This document shows, one piece after another, positions 7,826-16,421 of a stretch of 64,000 nucleotides of DNA. The position numbers and the translations under genes were made by a program. The DNA is from Massilia sp. R2A-15 (GTDB lineage: Bacteria > Pseudomonadota > Gammaproteobacteria > Burkholderiales > Burkholderiaceae_D). The DNA is taken from positions 1,612,001 to 1,676,000 of the forward strand of contig NZ_CP131935.1 in NCBI RefSeq assembly GCF_030704305.1, read 5' to 3'. Position 1 is the stretch's first letter. Each line of letters begins with the position of its first letter. The notes below the pieces were generated by a model. The model saw nothing but the letters and a program-made list of their open reading frames with translations. It was not told the DNA's origin and searched no databases.

Positions 7826-8626
7826 CTAGTTGCGGTACGGGTTGTCCGGACGGGCGTCGCGGTTGTTCGGTACGCCGTCGCCGTCACGATCCCTGTCGTA
7901 CCGGTTCGGCACGCCGTCGCGGTCCTGGTCGCGGCGCCCTTGCTCGTAGCGGTCCGGGATGCCGTCGCGGTCACGGTCGCGGCCATGCTCGTAACGGTCG
8001 GGAATGCCGTCACGGTCGCGGTCACGGCCATGCTCGTAGCGGTCGGGGATGCCGTCCCGGTCGCGGTCGTGGCCGCCGCGCGGATTCCAGCGCGGCTGCT
8101 CGAAAAACCAGCGGCCGTCGCGCTGCACCCAGACCGGTTGCGAGTACACGTAGCCGGGACGCTCCGCGACCCAGATCCCCGGGATCCATTCATAGCGGTT
8201 GCCGCGCCAGTCCCAGTAACCCGACTGCCATACATAGCCATGCCGTGCGCGCGGGATGCGCTCGTAGCGCGGCGCCGGCGGGGCGATGCGAATGTCGTCG
8301 TAGCGCACCTGGGCGACGGGCTGCCAGCCGCCTGTCACCAGGCGGTAGCCGCCGCCGTCACGGATCCACTCGCTGCTGCGATAGTGGTAACCGCTGCGCT
8401 CCGGCTCCCAGTGGCCGGCGATCCACACGTGGCGGCCGCCTTCCCAGTTCCAGTAGCCCGGTGCCCAGACGTAGCCGTGGCGCGGCGCGGGCACGCTTTC
8501 GAAACGCGGCGCCGGCGGCGCGGTTTGGATCACCACGTTGAAGCCCGGTTGCGCCAGTGCGGGCAACGGCATCCAGGCTGCGGCGCCGAGGGTGATCAGT
8601 GTTGCGAGTGTCAGTGTACGTTTCAT
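7826..8626 (-). CDS. Secreted YXWGXW-repeat protein with DxDxDG calcium-type repeats
   Basis: A 266-residue exported protein. Residues 1-25 form a Sec signal peptide ending ALA-QP. Two or more aromatic repeats follow (about 45-160), with units such as HGYVWAPGYWNWEGG and HGYVWQSGYWDWRGN, of the YXWGXW/BcpO type found in envelope proteins. From about 175 the chain is hydrophilic: copies of DRDRDGIPDRYEHG resemble thrombospondin type-3 calcium-binding loops (DxDxDG). The tail is DNA-level repetitive (see 7942-8076), so copy number may vary. Function unknown; extracellular or periplasmic location is likely. Confidence 0.8.
   Translation of the reverse strand: MKRTLTLATLITLGAAAWMPLPALAQPGFNVVIQTAPPAPRFESVPAPRHGYVWAPGYWNWEGGRHVWIAGHWEPERSGYHYRSSEWIRDGGGYRLVTGGWQPVAQVRYDDIRIAPPAPRYERIPRARHGYVWQSGYWDWRGNRYEWIPGIWVAERPGYVYSQPVWVQRDGRWFFEQPRWNPRGGHDRDRDGIPDRYEHGRDRDRDGIPDRYEHGRDRDRDGIPDRYEQGRRDQDRDGVPNRYDRDRDGDGVPNNRDARPDNPYRN
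7942..8076 (-). repeat. Three tandem 45-bp repeats inside the YXWGXW protein gene
   Basis: Units 7942-7986, 7987-8031 and 8032-8076 each encode 15 residues of the DRDRDGIPDRYE type. The third unit differs most at its end. As 45 is divisible by 3, gain or loss of a unit keeps the frame. Confidence 0.9.
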
Positions 8627-8751
8627 TTTGGTCTCCGTTTCAAAAGCCTGCGATTCAATATATCAAGCCGGCGCGGCCTTGCGGAGATTTGATGAATTTG
8701 CTTACAACTGAAACAGATGACGCCCAAATCGATGTGCGCCAACGCACGGAA

Positions 8752-8776
8752 GGGGCCAATCTTGCGAACTGGCCCC
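8752..8776. terminator. Hairpin downstream of the small secreted protein gene
   Basis: GGGGCCA (8752-8758) pairs with TGGCCCC (8770-8776). It lies 8 bp beyond the stop of the minus-strand gene at 8784. There is no T run on either side, so it is a weak or factor-dependent terminator at best. Confidence 0.4.
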
Positions 8777-8783
8777 GTGCAAA

Positions 8784-9035
8784 TCAGATGCGGTTGCGGG
8801 TCGCTTCCTGCTTTGCCAGCAGGCGCTCATCTTCCAGCGAGCGCTGCTTCTCGAGCGCGGTCATGCGCTTGGCGGGAACCGACACGACGGCCATCTTCGA
8901 CGGCGTCGCCACGCTCGTGCTGATCGCTTGCGCGGCGGGGGCGGCGGTTTCGGGCGAGCCCACCAGGTTGGCGGCGGAGACGGCCACACCGAGGGCCACG
9001 GCGAAAACGGCTTCGAAGTTTTTGAGGACGTTCAT
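8784..9035 (-). CDS. Small exported or membrane-anchored hypothetical protein
   Basis: An 83-residue protein with a hydrophobic N-terminal segment (about 8-26, FEAVFAVALGVAVSAANLV) that could be a signal peptide or anchor, an Ala/Pro-rich middle and a charged helical C-terminus (ALEKQRSLEDERLLAKQEA). ATG 9035 is preceded by GAAAGGAA; the frame remains open far upstream but that region is the antisense of the penicillin-binding protein gene. Function unknown. Confidence 0.65.
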   Translation of the reverse strand: MNVLKNFEAVFAVALGVAVSAANLVGSPETAAPAAQAISTSVATPSKMAVVSVPAKRMTALEKQRSLEDERLLAKQEATRNRI

Positions 9036-9251
9036 GGTAGTTCCTTTCAGTGTGGCGTTGCGATGACTGCACTGTAGCCAAGCGCCGGCGCCCTCGCCAG
9101 CCGGTTGCGACGAGTCGCCGATTTTGCGTCCCGGCCTGCAAAAAAAGGCGACGAAGCGCAGTAGCGAACCCGGCCTTTTTCGCCTCCCCCCCGCTAAGGC
9201 TGAGCAGACGGCGTGCGCAGGTGCGGACCCGCCTTTCCTGACGGGGAACCC

Positions 9252-12200
9252 ATGCAAGGCTCGATCCGAAACCTGGTGCGCCAGGCGCGCGCGCGGCACG
9301 TCGCATGGCGTCGCGCGCGCAACCTGAACGCGGCAACGCGCGCCGGCGCCCGGCCGCGTACGAAACCCGCTGCAACGCCCGCCTTGCGCATTAGGGTCCG
9401 CCCGGCCGCGCTCACGGCGGTGCACTGGATCGGTGCGGCGGGCGCGCTGGCGGCGCTGGGCGGCGCCTTGCTGCTCGCCGCGCACGCGCGCAGCCTCGCG
9501 GTGGCCGGCGACGTTCCCGGCACCGGCGGCCTGCCGCATCCGGTGGCCGCGTTCCAGCCCGCGCTGCCGGGCATCGCGTTCAGCGTGCCTGAGCAAGGCG
9601 GGATTACGGTGGAGGAGCACGAGGCGGGCGCGCTGCTGGTCGCCGCCGGCATGCGCAGCGCGCCGCCGTTGCGCATCGACCTGTGCGCGCAGATGGCGGG
9701 CACGCGGGACGGCCGCCTGCTGACGATCCGGATCGGTTACGGCTTCGACGAAGTGGCGCGCTGGGCCGAACGCGCCGCGAGGGTGGCGCCGCTGCGCAAC
9801 GTCGCGCTCAGCGGCCCGGACACGGCCGACATGCCGCGCGTGCAGGTCAGCGGAAACGCCATCAGAGATTTCGCCGCGCCCGACGCCGAGCCGCTGCAGC
9901 TGCGCTGGGACAGCGCCGATCGCGCGGTGCGCTGGATCGGCGACGCGGACTGGGGCAAGCCGGGTCAGGGCGCTCACGGCCAGGTCGCGCTGCGGCGTGA
10001 CGGCTGGCTGGTGTGGCGCCGCGACGCCGCGATGCATATCCAGCGCCGTGCCGGCGGCGCCTGTCCCGCGGGCGAACTGGTGGTGCAGGTGGTGCGCACG
10101 GCGCCATCGACATCCGCCGCCAGGGCCCAGGTGACGGCATATCCGTCGAACGGACAGCCGGTGACCGCATGGCTGGCCGCGGGACGCTACCTGGTGCCGA
10201 TCGACCCCGCGCGCGGCGTGGAAGACCAGGCGTTGTTCCAGGAGCTGCGGCGGCGCGGCATGATCCGCCTGGGCGCCGGTGGCCTGGCGGAACTGGCGCC
10301 GCGCGACCTGGCCGCGTGGCGCGCCGCTCCTGCCCCCGAGAGGGCGGGCCAGCTGGCCGGATGGGACAAGGTGGTGCTGGATCCGGCCGGCGTGAAGGTG
10401 CTGCGGCGCCTGTACCGCATGGCCGACGGCGAATACGTACGGGAACAGATACGCGTTTTCAATGGCGAGCGGCGCCTGCTGGCATGGCGCGTGCCGCAAG
10501 CAGCGCGCGAAGGGCAATGGCAGGCCAGCGTGGCAGGGGCGCCCGCCTCGCAGAGCAGCGCGATGCCGGCGTCGGCGGCGCGCCTGTTCACCGGGCTCGC
10601 CCAGGGATGGGCGCCGTGGACCCGTATCGACGCGTGGCCCGGCGGCGGCGCCGCGCGCCTGACGCTCGACCTCGCGCAGCCGGCGCAGGGCGGCGAAGCC
10701 GTGAAGCTGATGCTGATCGGGCGCGCCGCCAACGTGCAGGGTGCGCGCGTGCGCACGGCGCAGGATGCCTGCGGCGGGCGGGCCTGCCCCTCGCGCGACG
10801 CCGCCCAGGTGCTGGTGCTGGAACTGCTGCCCGGCGCGCGCAGCGTGTCGCTCGACGCCACGCCCCTCGACATGACGGCGCTGGCGATGCCGGGCGACCT
10901 GCAGTACCGCCACCTGCGCGTCGTCGGCGGGCAGCTAGACTGGCAGCAGCTTGCGCCGATGGCCGCGCCGCGGCCGGCCGCCCTGGCCGAGGTGACGCTG
11001 GAAGACCGCAATGGTGTGCCACTGTGGAGCGCCGGTGCGCCGACGCGCGCGGCGATCGACGCGGGCCTTGCGCCTTTGCTCGGCATCCGGCCCGATCACG
11101 CCAGCAGCGTGGCCGGCATGCTGGCACGGCTGCCGGCGCCCGGCGGCACGCCGCACGACGCGCGCCTGACGCTAGACCTTGCGCTGCAGGCGGCCAGCCA
11201 GGGCGCCCTCGACTGCATCGGCATGCGGCGCGGCCGCTGGGACGGCAAATCGTGCAGCGGCGGCTCGCCCGCCCCGGCCGGAAGGCACGCCGGCATCGTC
11301 ATCCTCGACACCGAAACCGGCGACATCCTGGCGGCGGCCGGCGCCGGCAACGCGCCCGTCTCCGCGGCGAACTGGAACGAAGTGCGCAATTTCGACCGCA
11401 CCGACCCGGCGCGCAGCCCCTTGCGGCTGCCGGCCCTGCAGCACGACGGCGGCGCCCATTCGAGTCCCGGCTCGACCTTCAAGGTGATCAGCGCGATGGG
11501 CCTAGAACAAGCCGCGCGGCGCGATCCGCAGCTCGAAGCGCTGCTGGCGGGAATGCCGCTGCCGGCGATCAACCGGGTGGCAAGCGAAAAGGGCTTCGCG
11601 TTCCGCACCGACGCCTCGGTCTATCCGGTGTCGGCCACGCTGGCGCACATCACCAACTACAAGGACCAGCACCTGGACCGGCGCGCGCAGGACGGCAGGC
11701 TGGGTTTGGCGCAGGCGCTGACATACAGCCTGAACACCTGGTTCGCCTGGTCGGGAGAACTGAGCGACCGCAGCCTGTTCGGCCGCGCCGAGGGCGGCGC
11801 GCCCGATCTGCAGCCGCTTGAACCGGGCGCGCTCGACAGCGTGCGGCCGATCGTCGCCATGGCGCACCGCCTCGGATTCGGCCAGGCGCTGCGTCTCGAC
11901 GCCGGCCTGCTGCCGGCCGATTTCGGCTGGTCGGCGTGGGATGCGCTTCAAGCCAGCCCTTCGAACATCGACCCGATCCACACCCGCCACGAGCTGCGCC
12001 AGATGTCGATCGGCCTGCGCATGCAAGTCACGCCGCTGCAGATGGCGCTGGCCGCCGGGGCGGTCGGCCAGGGCAGGGTGATCGCCCCGCGCCTGCTGCT
12101 CTCGCTCGACAAGCGCAACGCCGTGGAAGCGCCGATGCCGCCGCTCGGCGTGCGGCTGGACCGCATCCGGGCCGGCATGAAAGGCGTGGTGGACGTCGGC

Positions 12201-12485
12201 ACCGCGGCCGGCGCCTTCCGCGACAAGCGCTTCGACGGATTGCGCACGCGCCTGTCCGGCAAGACCGGCACTGCGCCCACCGGCCCGCAGGGCGGCGGCG
12301 ACTCGGCCACCGTCTGGTTCACCGGCTGGCTGGAGCCGGGCAGCCTGCCTCGCCAGCCGCACCGGCTGGCGCTGGCAGCCTTCGTCAGCCACTCCGACGC
12401 CACCGGCGGCGAACACGCGGCGCCGGTCGTCGCGGCGGTGCTGGCGTCCGCGCTTGCGCAGAATCATGAACAGAAGGGTAAATAG
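9252..12485 (+). CDS. Very long penicillin-binding transpeptidase
   Basis: A 1077-residue protein with a basic cytoplasmic head, one membrane segment (about 53-78) and a long extracytoplasmic part. The C-terminal transpeptidase domain has all three PBP motifs in order: STFK with nucleophile S741, SLN at 826-828 and KTGT at 1004-1007, so D,D-transpeptidase chemistry on peptidoglycan stem peptides is expected. The roughly 600 residues between anchor and active site are not a pedestal I recognise; usual class B PBPs (FtsI, PBP2) total about 580-650. ATG 9252 follows GGGGAA. The window also encodes a SEDS polymerase (31613-33991), the usual partner of a class B PBP. It is the first gene of the plus-strand cluster that reaches the kinase gene at 18566. 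Confidence 0.85.
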   Translation: MQGSIRNLVRQARARHVAWRRARNLNAATRAGARPRTKPAATPALRIRVRPAALTAVHWIGAAGALAALGGALLLAAHARSLAVAGDVPGTGGLPHPVAAFQPALPGIAFSVPEQGGITVEEHEAGALLVAAGMRSAPPLRIDLCAQMAGTRDGRLLTIRIGYGFDEVARWAERAARVAPLRNVALSGPDTADMPRVQVSGNAIRDFAAPDAEPLQLRWDSADRAVRWIGDADWGKPGQGAHGQVALRRDGWLVWRRDAAMHIQRRAGGACPAGELVVQVVRTAPSTSAARAQVTAYPSNGQPVTAWLAAGRYLVPIDPARGVEDQALFQELRRRGMIRLGAGGLAELAPRDLAAWRAAPAPERAGQLAGWDKVVLDPAGVKVLRRLYRMADGEYVREQIRVFNGERRLLAWRVPQAAREGQWQASVAGAPASQSSAMPASAARLFTGLAQGWAPWTRIDAWPGGGAARLTLDLAQPAQGGEAVKLMLIGRAANVQGARVRTAQDACGGRACPSRDAAQVLVLELLPGARSVSLDATPLDMTALAMPGDLQYRHLRVVGGQLDWQQLAPMAAPRPAALAEVTLEDRNGVPLWSAGAPTRAAIDAGLAPLLGIRPDHASSVAGMLARLPAPGGTPHDARLTLDLALQAASQGALDCIGMRRGRWDGKSCSGGSPAPAGRHAGIVILDTETGDILAAAGAGNAPVSAANWNEVRNFDRTDPARSPLRLPALQHDGGAHSSPGSTFKVISAMGLEQAARRDPQLEALLAGMPLPAINRVASEKGFAFRTDASVYPVSATLAHITNYKDQHLDRRAQDGRLGLAQALTYSLNTWFAWSGELSDRSLFGRAEGGAPDLQPLEPGALDSVRPIVAMAHRLGFGQALRLDAGLLPADFGWSAWDALQASPSNIDPIHTRHELRQMSIGLRMQVTPLQMALAAGAVGQGRVIAPRLLLSLDKRNAVEAPMPPLGVRLDRIRAGMKGVVDVGTAAGAFRDKRFDGLRTRLSGKTGTAPTGPQGGGDSATVWFTGWLEPGSLPRQPHRLALAAFVSHSDATGGEHAAPVVAAVLASALAQNHEQKGK

Positions 12486-12581
12486 GCGGTTCAAGCGCGC
12501 CTTGCGGACCGCGGTTGTATGGCATGATTTTGATGTGTCCGCCACCGGGCGGACCGGCCAACGACGATTCGAGGAAAGGGT

Positions 12582-13724
12582 ATGCGCCTGCCGGGGACCC
12601 GCTACCAGGAGCACGGGTGGGAACAAGTGCGCAAGATGCTGGGACTGTGCTCCCTGGCGGCGTTCGCCCATGCCTCGCCGGCGCGCCTGCTCGATCCTGG
12701 CTGCCGCCCGGCCGCCTTGTCCGAATATGTCGACCATACATCGGGCGCCTTGCGCGCCACTTGGCGGTCGGCGCGCGCGGAAACGCCCGCCAACAGCTAC
12801 GGCGAGAGCGTGCTGGAACTGGCGCTCGGCCTGCTGTTCGAATTGCAGGCTCGGCCCGCCGACTGGGACGCGTTCGCCGTCGCGGTGGAGAACGAGCACG
12901 GAAAGATCGGCGCGTTCTGGGACCAGGCCGGCGGCGACGCGATCCTGCGCAAGAAGGTCAACGACATGTACGCGGTCCTGCGCGACAAGGTCGATTCGGA
13001 CAACTACCAGGTCGCGTGCGGGCGCAGCTGCAGTCCCAACAAGATGTACGCCTACCGCATGATCGACACCGCGTACGGCGACATCGCCCGGATCTTCGAC
13101 GCCTGGCGCCAGCATCCGGGCCAGGTCGGCGCCATCCTCGGGCGCGAAGTGGGCGCGGCGGCGGCCCCGATCGAAGTGCGCCAGATGAAGTCGATCGCCG
13201 GCTGCAAGCCGGAATGGGTGATCAACTGGAGCGAGTCGCGCGAGCGGTTCACCGGCGCCCCGGGTCCCTTGCATACCCGCTCGAAGCGCTTCGCGAGCTT
13301 GAGACACTGCCCGGACCGGATCGGCGCGATGCTGCGCGAGATTGGCGACTACGAAGAACTGTCGGCCAACCGCGACTGCGACTGGCAGCAGGACGGCGTG
13401 GACGCCGCGGGCTGGCTGGACGACCTGGCCCGCGTGTTCGACGAAGCGGAGCGCGAGCCCGATGTTTCACCGGCCCCCGGCTACATGAATCTGATGAGCG
13501 CCGCCGGGCCGATGGCAGGCCAATCGCTGCCCGTGCGCCTGGCGGTGTACCTGAAAATGCTGGGGGCGCACGACGACAGCTATCCTGCCGAATGGCTCGA
13601 TCCCGTCACCGGCGAACTGCCGACGATGCAGCAGCTGGCGATGATGGACCAGGTCTCGTTGCCGACGCTGCGCAAGCGGCGCGACGCCGCCATCGCCACG
13701 CTCCTTGGGGCGCAGCGACCATGA
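12582..13724 (+). CDS. Unknown protein of the PBP/kinase cluster
   Basis: A 380-residue soluble protein with no signal peptide or membrane segment and no family I recognise. Scattered cysteines (C23, C41, C146, C150 and others) could bind metal. The last 35 residues (LPTMQQLAMMDQVSLPTLRKRR) resemble a helix-turn-helix of the sigma-region-4 kind, so DNA or protein binding is possible. A GAGGAAAGGG ribosome site precedes ATG 12582. Its stop overlaps the next start (ATGA at 13721), so it heads a run of closely packed unknown genes behind the penicillin-binding protein. Confidence 0.7.
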   Translation: MRLPGTRYQEHGWEQVRKMLGLCSLAAFAHASPARLLDPGCRPAALSEYVDHTSGALRATWRSARAETPANSYGESVLELALGLLFELQARPADWDAFAVAVENEHGKIGAFWDQAGGDAILRKKVNDMYAVLRDKVDSDNYQVACGRSCSPNKMYAYRMIDTAYGDIARIFDAWRQHPGQVGAILGREVGAAAAPIEVRQMKSIAGCKPEWVINWSESRERFTGAPGPLHTRSKRFASLRHCPDRIGAMLREIGDYEELSANRDCDWQQDGVDAAGWLDDLARVFDEAEREPDVSPAPGYMNLMSAAGPMAGQSLPVRLAVYLKMLGAHDDSYPAEWLDPVTGELPTMQQLAMMDQVSLPTLRKRRDAAIATLLGAQRP

Positions 13725-14281
13725 AGGAGAACGATGTGAAGACCCTCGACGACAAGCTGCGCGAGAAGCTGCTGCTGTCACGCCGCGTTGAAGGCGACCG
13801 GCTGATGCTCGACGACGCCGTGCTGAACGCAGCCCTGGACGGCAGCCGCCCCCTGGGCGCAGGCGAGAAGAAGGCGCTCGCGGATTCCCCGCTGACCCTG
13901 CGCCGCCTGCGCCAGTTGTCGATCGCCCGTGCGGCTTCGGGCAACGTATGGTCGGGCAGCGACGGCATGCTGCGCGCCGCGTCGGGCGGCGCAGCGGTCG
14001 AACAGCTGGCGACCGACGACAGCCACTGGGCCTTGCACTTCCTGCCTCAGGGTGCTGGCTGGCAGGTGATCCTGAAGCTCGCCGCCGCCGCGCCGTTCGC
14101 GCCGCAGCTGATGCGCGAACAGCCGATGCTGCGCGTGACCGACGGCGGCGGCGCTATCGTCCTGCAGGGACGCCTGGACGCCGACGGCGAGTGCGAAAAC
14201 GCGTGGCCGTTCGAGACTCCCCCGGCGCAGCATTTCCAGCAGTTCGGCGCGCGCTTCGCGGTCGAACCGGTGAGGATCTGA
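13721..14281 (+). CDS. Unknown protein of the PBP/kinase cluster
   Basis: A soluble protein of 186 residues if it starts at ATG 13721 (overlapping the previous stop as ATGA), or 181 if at GTG 13736, which has AAGGAG six bases upstream and may be the true start. N-terminal half helical and charged; C-terminal half (about 105-186) predominantly beta. No recognised domain. Its stop is 5 bp before the next gene. The tight packing indicates it works with its neighbours. Confidence 0.65.
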   Translation: MKENDVKTLDDKLREKLLLSRRVEGDRLMLDDAVLNAALDGSRPLGAGEKKALADSPLTLRRLRQLSIARAASGNVWSGSDGMLRAASGGAAVEQLATDDSHWALHFLPQGAGWQVILKLAAAAPFAPQLMREQPMLRVTDGGGAIVLQGRLDADGECENAWPFETPPAQHFQQFGARFAVEPVRI

Positions 14282-14286
14282 GCACG

Positions 14287-15321
14287 ATGGCTGGCCTCTT
14301 CAAATGGCCTGAGCGCGGCCCCGTCGTGGATACGTCGGGGCTGGGTGCCGCCGTGATTGCGATGCCGCTGCCTGCCGGAGCCGCCGTTCCGCCCGGGTGC
14401 GCCGCGGTGCTGGTGGACCGCGGCGGTCGCACCCGGCGCGCGCCCGACGGCGCCAGGCTCGCGCCGGAGCCCGGCGAAACCGCATGGGCCTTCCACCCCG
14501 GCCCCTACCATGCCGACCTGGCTCCCTTCGCGCAGGCTCCCGAAATCGGCCTGCGCGTGGCCTTTGCGATCGACAGCCCCGATCCGCGCGTGGCGCAGCA
14601 GCGGTTCGACCTGTACCTGGCCAGCGAAGCGGCCGATGCGGTCCCGCTGGACCGGTTCTGCGAGGCGATCCAGGCCGCGCTGCGCCACGAACTGTCGCAG
14701 GGCCACCTCGAACTGCCGCCTTGCACGACGCTGGCCGAGTGGAATGCGTTTCGCGCCGGCTTCAACCAGCTTCTGTACATGCGCTTCGGTGTAACGGTGG
14801 AAGAGTGCGTGCCGGCCGACCTTGGCGAAACGGTCGATTTCGCGCAGATCCTTTTGGCGCGCCGCGAATCCGCTCCCGAATCGGCGAGCGCCGTCGCGCC
14901 TGCGGCAGCGCCGGAGCCGCTGTCGGACGCGCGCGCGCTGCGCCGGCTGTTCCTCGAACTGCCATGCGTGATGTGCGGCCTGCGCCTTGCCGTGCTGCCT
15001 TCAGGCGCAGGGTTGTTCCGCCGCCACCAGGAACTGCTGCAGCGGCTGGACCTGGCCAACCTGTCGGCTGCGACGATGCCGGCGCTGGAGCTGGCGGCGC
15101 CGGGGGTGCCGCTCGACGCGTGCCAGCAGGCGCGGCGCATCCGGCAGGTCCGGCGCGCGGTCGCCGCCCTCGACGAGGCCTGGGCGCTGCTGGCGCGCCT
15201 GCAGCCGGGCGGCGACGCGCAGATGGCCGGCCTGTTCGACGAGGCCGAGCGCATCGTCGCCAACCTCGAATACCATACCGGCGAGCGCCGTCTCGCGCTG
15301 TCCGAAAGCGAGCCGGCATGA
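14287..15321 (+). CDS. SPFH-like protein of the PBP/kinase cluster
   Basis: A 344-residue protein without a signal peptide. Residues about 20-185 resemble an SPFH/band-7 domain: a beta-rich first half, then the pattern of strand (GLRVAFAID), helix (LDRFCEAIQAALRHEL) and a helix ending in a strand (FGVTVEECVPADL), which parallels the clearer SPFH region of the protein at 16422. This is a by-eye similarity. A CxxC pair (C227, C230) follows a low-complexity linker, then a helical C-terminus. The stop overlaps the next start (ATGA at 15318). It could scaffold membrane-associated partners as flotillin-like proteins do. Confidence 0.6.
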   Translation: MAGLFKWPERGPVVDTSGLGAAVIAMPLPAGAAVPPGCAAVLVDRGGRTRRAPDGARLAPEPGETAWAFHPGPYHADLAPFAQAPEIGLRVAFAIDSPDPRVAQQRFDLYLASEAADAVPLDRFCEAIQAALRHELSQGHLELPPCTTLAEWNAFRAGFNQLLYMRFGVTVEECVPADLGETVDFAQILLARRESAPESASAVAPAAAPEPLSDARALRRLFLELPCVMCGLRLAVLPSGAGLFRRHQELLQRLDLANLSAATMPALELAAPGVPLDACQQARRIRQVRRAVAALDEAWALLARLQPGGDAQMAGLFDEAERIVANLEYHTGERRLALSESEPA

Positions 15322-16322
15322 ACCGCTTGCCCGACAGCGCCGAATGCTGCAGCCTGCTCGCCGACGGGACCATCCTGACGGCGACGGCGACCCGGCGGCC
15401 GCGCGCCGACCGCGCCGACATCAAGTGCAGCGGCGCCGGATCGCCGGCGCTGGCCGAGCGCATGCTGCAGGTGCTGCGCCTGGCGCGCCACACCGAGCCG
15501 CGTTTCGACAGCCGCGACCAGGTCGTGGTGAGCATCGACCGCGCCCCTGGCATCCACGAGCGCGACTGGGAACTGGCGGTGGTGCTGGCCGACCGCATCG
15601 TGCGCGGGGTCTGGCAGCCGTCCGCGCCGGCCCTGGCGAACGGCTGGTCCGATACATGGGAACTGGGACGGATCGGCGGCCATGCGGTTGGCGGCGCGCC
15701 CCAGCACGCGCTGCTGGGCGGGCCGGACGGACTGGCGCATCTCGGCATGCTGACCGGCCAGCCGGACCAAGCGGGGGCGGTGTCGTCGGCGCGCGCCTGG
15801 TTCCCGCTGCACAGCGGCGGCATCAACGACAGCCTGTGCTGGGTCGAGGTCAGCGTTTTTCCGCTGGCGCGCGAAGCCGGCGAGGAAGAAGACGCGATCG
15901 CCACGCCCGGCCTGGACCTGACGCAGCAGCTGGCGGTGCGCCAGGCCCTGGCCGGCGCGCGCCATTTCGACGGACGCGGCCTGGGGCGCTGGCGCAGCGT
16001 GGTGCGTTTCGGCCAGCCTCGCTTTCACGGCAATTCCTTCGAGCTGGCGCTGGTGATGGCCGACCGCCTCGCGCGCGGGCGCGAGTTCCTGCCGCGCGGC
16101 CGGATTATCGCCACCGGCTGCTCCGGCGCCTGGCATGCGGGGCGGGTCGATCCGGTCGATGGACGCGAGCCGAAATGCGCGCTGATATTGCAGCAGGCGG
16201 TCGACGGCGACCGTATCCTGCTGCCGGCCGCGTGGGAAAACGAGCTGGCGCCCGGGTTCGCGCAGGCGGTGCGCGCCAAGGGCGCCAGCGTGGCCTGCGT
16301 CGGGCGCATCGGGATCATCTAG
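15318..16322 (+). CDS. Protein with duplicated Lon-like (S16-type) half-domains
   Basis: A 334-residue soluble protein with an internal duplication: WELAVVLADRIVRG (84-97) and FELALVMADRLARG (241-254). The second copy is followed by RIIATGC, GRVDPVDG and REPKCALILQQAV, the order seen in the Lon protease S16 domain (serine before a helix, then TGEV..GRVLPIGG and KxKxxAA). S240 (in HGNSFELAL) and K286 (in REPKCAL) occupy the Ser and Lys dyad positions; the first copy has D83 where the serine would be. I infer a Lon-like fold with one intact and one degenerate half. Peptidase activity is unproven, and there is no ATPase domain. Translation is coupled to the gene upstream. Confidence 0.55.
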   Translation: MNRLPDSAECCSLLADGTILTATATRRPRADRADIKCSGAGSPALAERMLQVLRLARHTEPRFDSRDQVVVSIDRAPGIHERDWELAVVLADRIVRGVWQPSAPALANGWSDTWELGRIGGHAVGGAPQHALLGGPDGLAHLGMLTGQPDQAGAVSSARAWFPLHSGGINDSLCWVEVSVFPLAREAGEEEDAIATPGLDLTQQLAVRQALAGARHFDGRGLGRWRSVVRFGQPRFHGNSFELALVMADRLARGREFLPRGRIIATGCSGAWHAGRVDPVDGREPKCALILQQAVDGDRILLPAAWENELAPGFAQAVRAKGASVACVGRIGII

Positions 16323-16375
16323 ACAATAGCGGCGCACGCCTCGCGTGCGTCATGTAAAAGCATGCCTGCCCCTGC

Positions 16376-16381
16376 TAGAAT
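16376..16381 (+). promoter_or_regulatory. Candidate extended -10 promoter element
   Basis: TGCTAGAAT gives an extended -10 (TAGAAT) with a weak -35 (TGTAAA, 16353-16358) 17 bp upstream, in the 99-bp gap before the zinc-ribbon gene at 16422. It suggests that gene and the kinase behind it can be transcribed separately from the genes upstream. Confidence 0.4.
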
Positions 16382-16421
16382 CGAAGCGGGAGGGCCACGG
16401 ATAGAATAACCAGGAGTCGAT

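Noticed and set aside
7942..8076. CRISPR array
   Set aside because: The units are contiguous 45-bp coding repeats without spacers, inside a protein gene; no cas genes are present.
8784..10913. A 709-residue minus-strand protein
   Set aside because: Only the last 83 residues look like protein; the rest is antisense of the penicillin-binding protein gene. ATG 9035 with a ribosome site is the start.
12515..13720. N-terminal extension of the gene at 13721 across the gene at 12582
   Set aside because: The extension is Arg/Gly-rich out-of-frame reading of the upstream gene.
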